Assembly (NCBI GenBank): GCA_036345935.2
Contig: JADWOT020000003.1
Location: 20,478,509 to 20,542,508, forward strand
Origin: Taenia hydatigena
Taxonomy: Eukaryota > Platyhelminthes > Cestoda > Cyclophyllidea > Taeniidae
Length of the DNA: 64,000 bases
Direction of reading: 5' to 3'
Positions 62,955 to 64,000 of the stretch are shown here, in pieces. Under the pieces are notes generated by a model. That model did not search any database, was not told where the DNA came from, and worked only from the letters and a program-made list of their open reading frames with translations. A program made the translations under genes and the position numbers. How positions within the stretch are numbered: the first letter of the stretch is position 1; each line of letters starts with the position of its first letter.

Positions 62955-64000
62955 CTCCTGCCAGAACTGTCTGTATGGCACAGCGCAACTAAGAGCAGAG
63001 GAGCTCATCGAGGTAGCGGCTGGGGACATCGCTGATGTGAAATGGCGAATGGATTTGGAACGCTTTAGACAATATAAAGAGCCACTTATTTGTGGTCTTA
63101 ATGGGAAAAATGTGTTTAATCCATATAATTCGATTTTTGGAGGGCCCTACTCGAGGTGATGGGTAATGCGTTGGACAGTAGAGCTTCTAAAGTGAACCGA
63201 CCACCAAAGCCCAGGTGATTCAACACTCTAGTGTGACATCAGATTTTCATCATATCAAAACAGTTCTGCATATGCATGCCCATTACTTTGAAGTTCATTG
63301 ACCTATTTGCAACGCAATTTTGTGCAATTGCAGTTATCTTCGACTGACGTCAAGCAAATTAGGTTCCAAATTTCAAAAATGTAAAATTATTTTTAAACGC
63401 GTATTCAGCACTAAGGGCAAGCATAAATGGTTATTCCTGCGGATTAATTTATGCCGGGATCAGTTTTACATACGAGAATTACTCTTTACGCCAAATTCTT
63501 TGATTACGATTTACATATTAAGGGTTTCGACGGCATGGAGGATCCATGATTACGTTGATCAAGCAAAAACAGACTTGTGGAGTAGGATATTTGGCAGCTT
63601 GTTTGGTCTTAATCCTTTGGTGCGTAGGAGCCAGGTCACACCAGAGGTCATTCGCAAAAGCTCACACACCTGCCAGTGTTTAACGGCCTTTTAACCTAAA
63701 ACGTAGAGAAAGCTCCCATTTTATCAAGGCGAGAAAAAGGTCTCCTTCGAACTAGCCAATCGAAGCCAGTCCCGGCTTCCTCCACGACCCCATCTATTTA
63801 AGTAGTATGCACTGAAAAATCGTTCCCAACCGATGGTTGCATAAATGCACCAAAGAAGAATTAGTGCAAGCATTTTTGACAGGATAAAGGAGACAATAAT
63901 GGAACATGGATTACTGCCACGTGTTAATTAAAATTGCATTATCCTAAGCAAATACAGCGACGCCAACGACGATGACAGCGTCACTTGACATGTGTACCCA

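Larger units (their letters stand above)
58398..64000. other. Gene-free stretch downstream
   Basis: No gene is supported; open frames up to 124 codons (63320-63694) match nothing I know. It contains the PBX-MEIS site at 60446, TGACAG at 60765, 60803 and 63973, and tandem NK2-type sites at 62941. Confidence 0.55.

Overview
This window looks like animal (metazoan) nuclear DNA. The only recognisable gene is split by a spliceosomal intron with a GT donor and a polypyrimidine-AG acceptor. Bacterial-style gene packing is absent, and simple-sequence tracts, mainly (CA/TG)n, GA-rich purine runs and tetranucleotide runs, are scattered throughout. The single convincing protein is a divergent bilaterian transcription factor. 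A parasitic flatworm, especially a tapeworm-like genome (moderate GC, very few transposons), fits best, but the sequence alone does not prove the taxon.

Layout: positions 1 to about 52,100 form a gene desert. I can support no coding region there. It holds microsatellites, purine tracts, a GC-rich low-complexity island at about 41.0-44.5 kb, and many homeodomain-type motifs. Positions 52,274-52,327 carry three CCAAT boxes. Positions 52,479-55,295 hold a two-exon gene: exon 1 at 52,479-52,553, a phase-0 intron at 52,554-53,933, and exon 2 at 53,934-55,295. It encodes a protein of about 478 aa with an N-terminal YLQP...DSDKK...NPLLLLARTCQNIG signature, a nuclear localisation signal, one C2H2 zinc finger, a 12-proline run and a duplicated FF/FY..LL..(T)PESL motif. 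The N-terminal signature resembles the NET family of zinc-finger repressors (Nlz/ZNF703/ZNF503, Elbow, No ocelli), but the finger spacing is not the NET type. Positions 55,296-64,000 are again without a recognisable gene apart from a weak candidate coding remnant at 57.8-58.4 kb.

The most interesting structure is regulatory. TGACAG/CTGTCA (the MEIS/PREP/TGIF half-site) occurs roughly 68 times by hand count, against about 30 expected from composition. Ten copies lie within 1.3 kb around the promoter, exon 1 and intron of the gene. Two perfect PBX-MEIS decamers (TGATTGACAG) lie at 20,882 and 60,446, PBX-HOX-like CATAAATC sites recur, and GATTAAT sites repeatedly sit close to CA/TG tracts. The likely reading is one developmental regulator inside a large cis-regulatory landscape. 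The motif interpretations are inferences to be tested by cross-species alignment and chromatin data.
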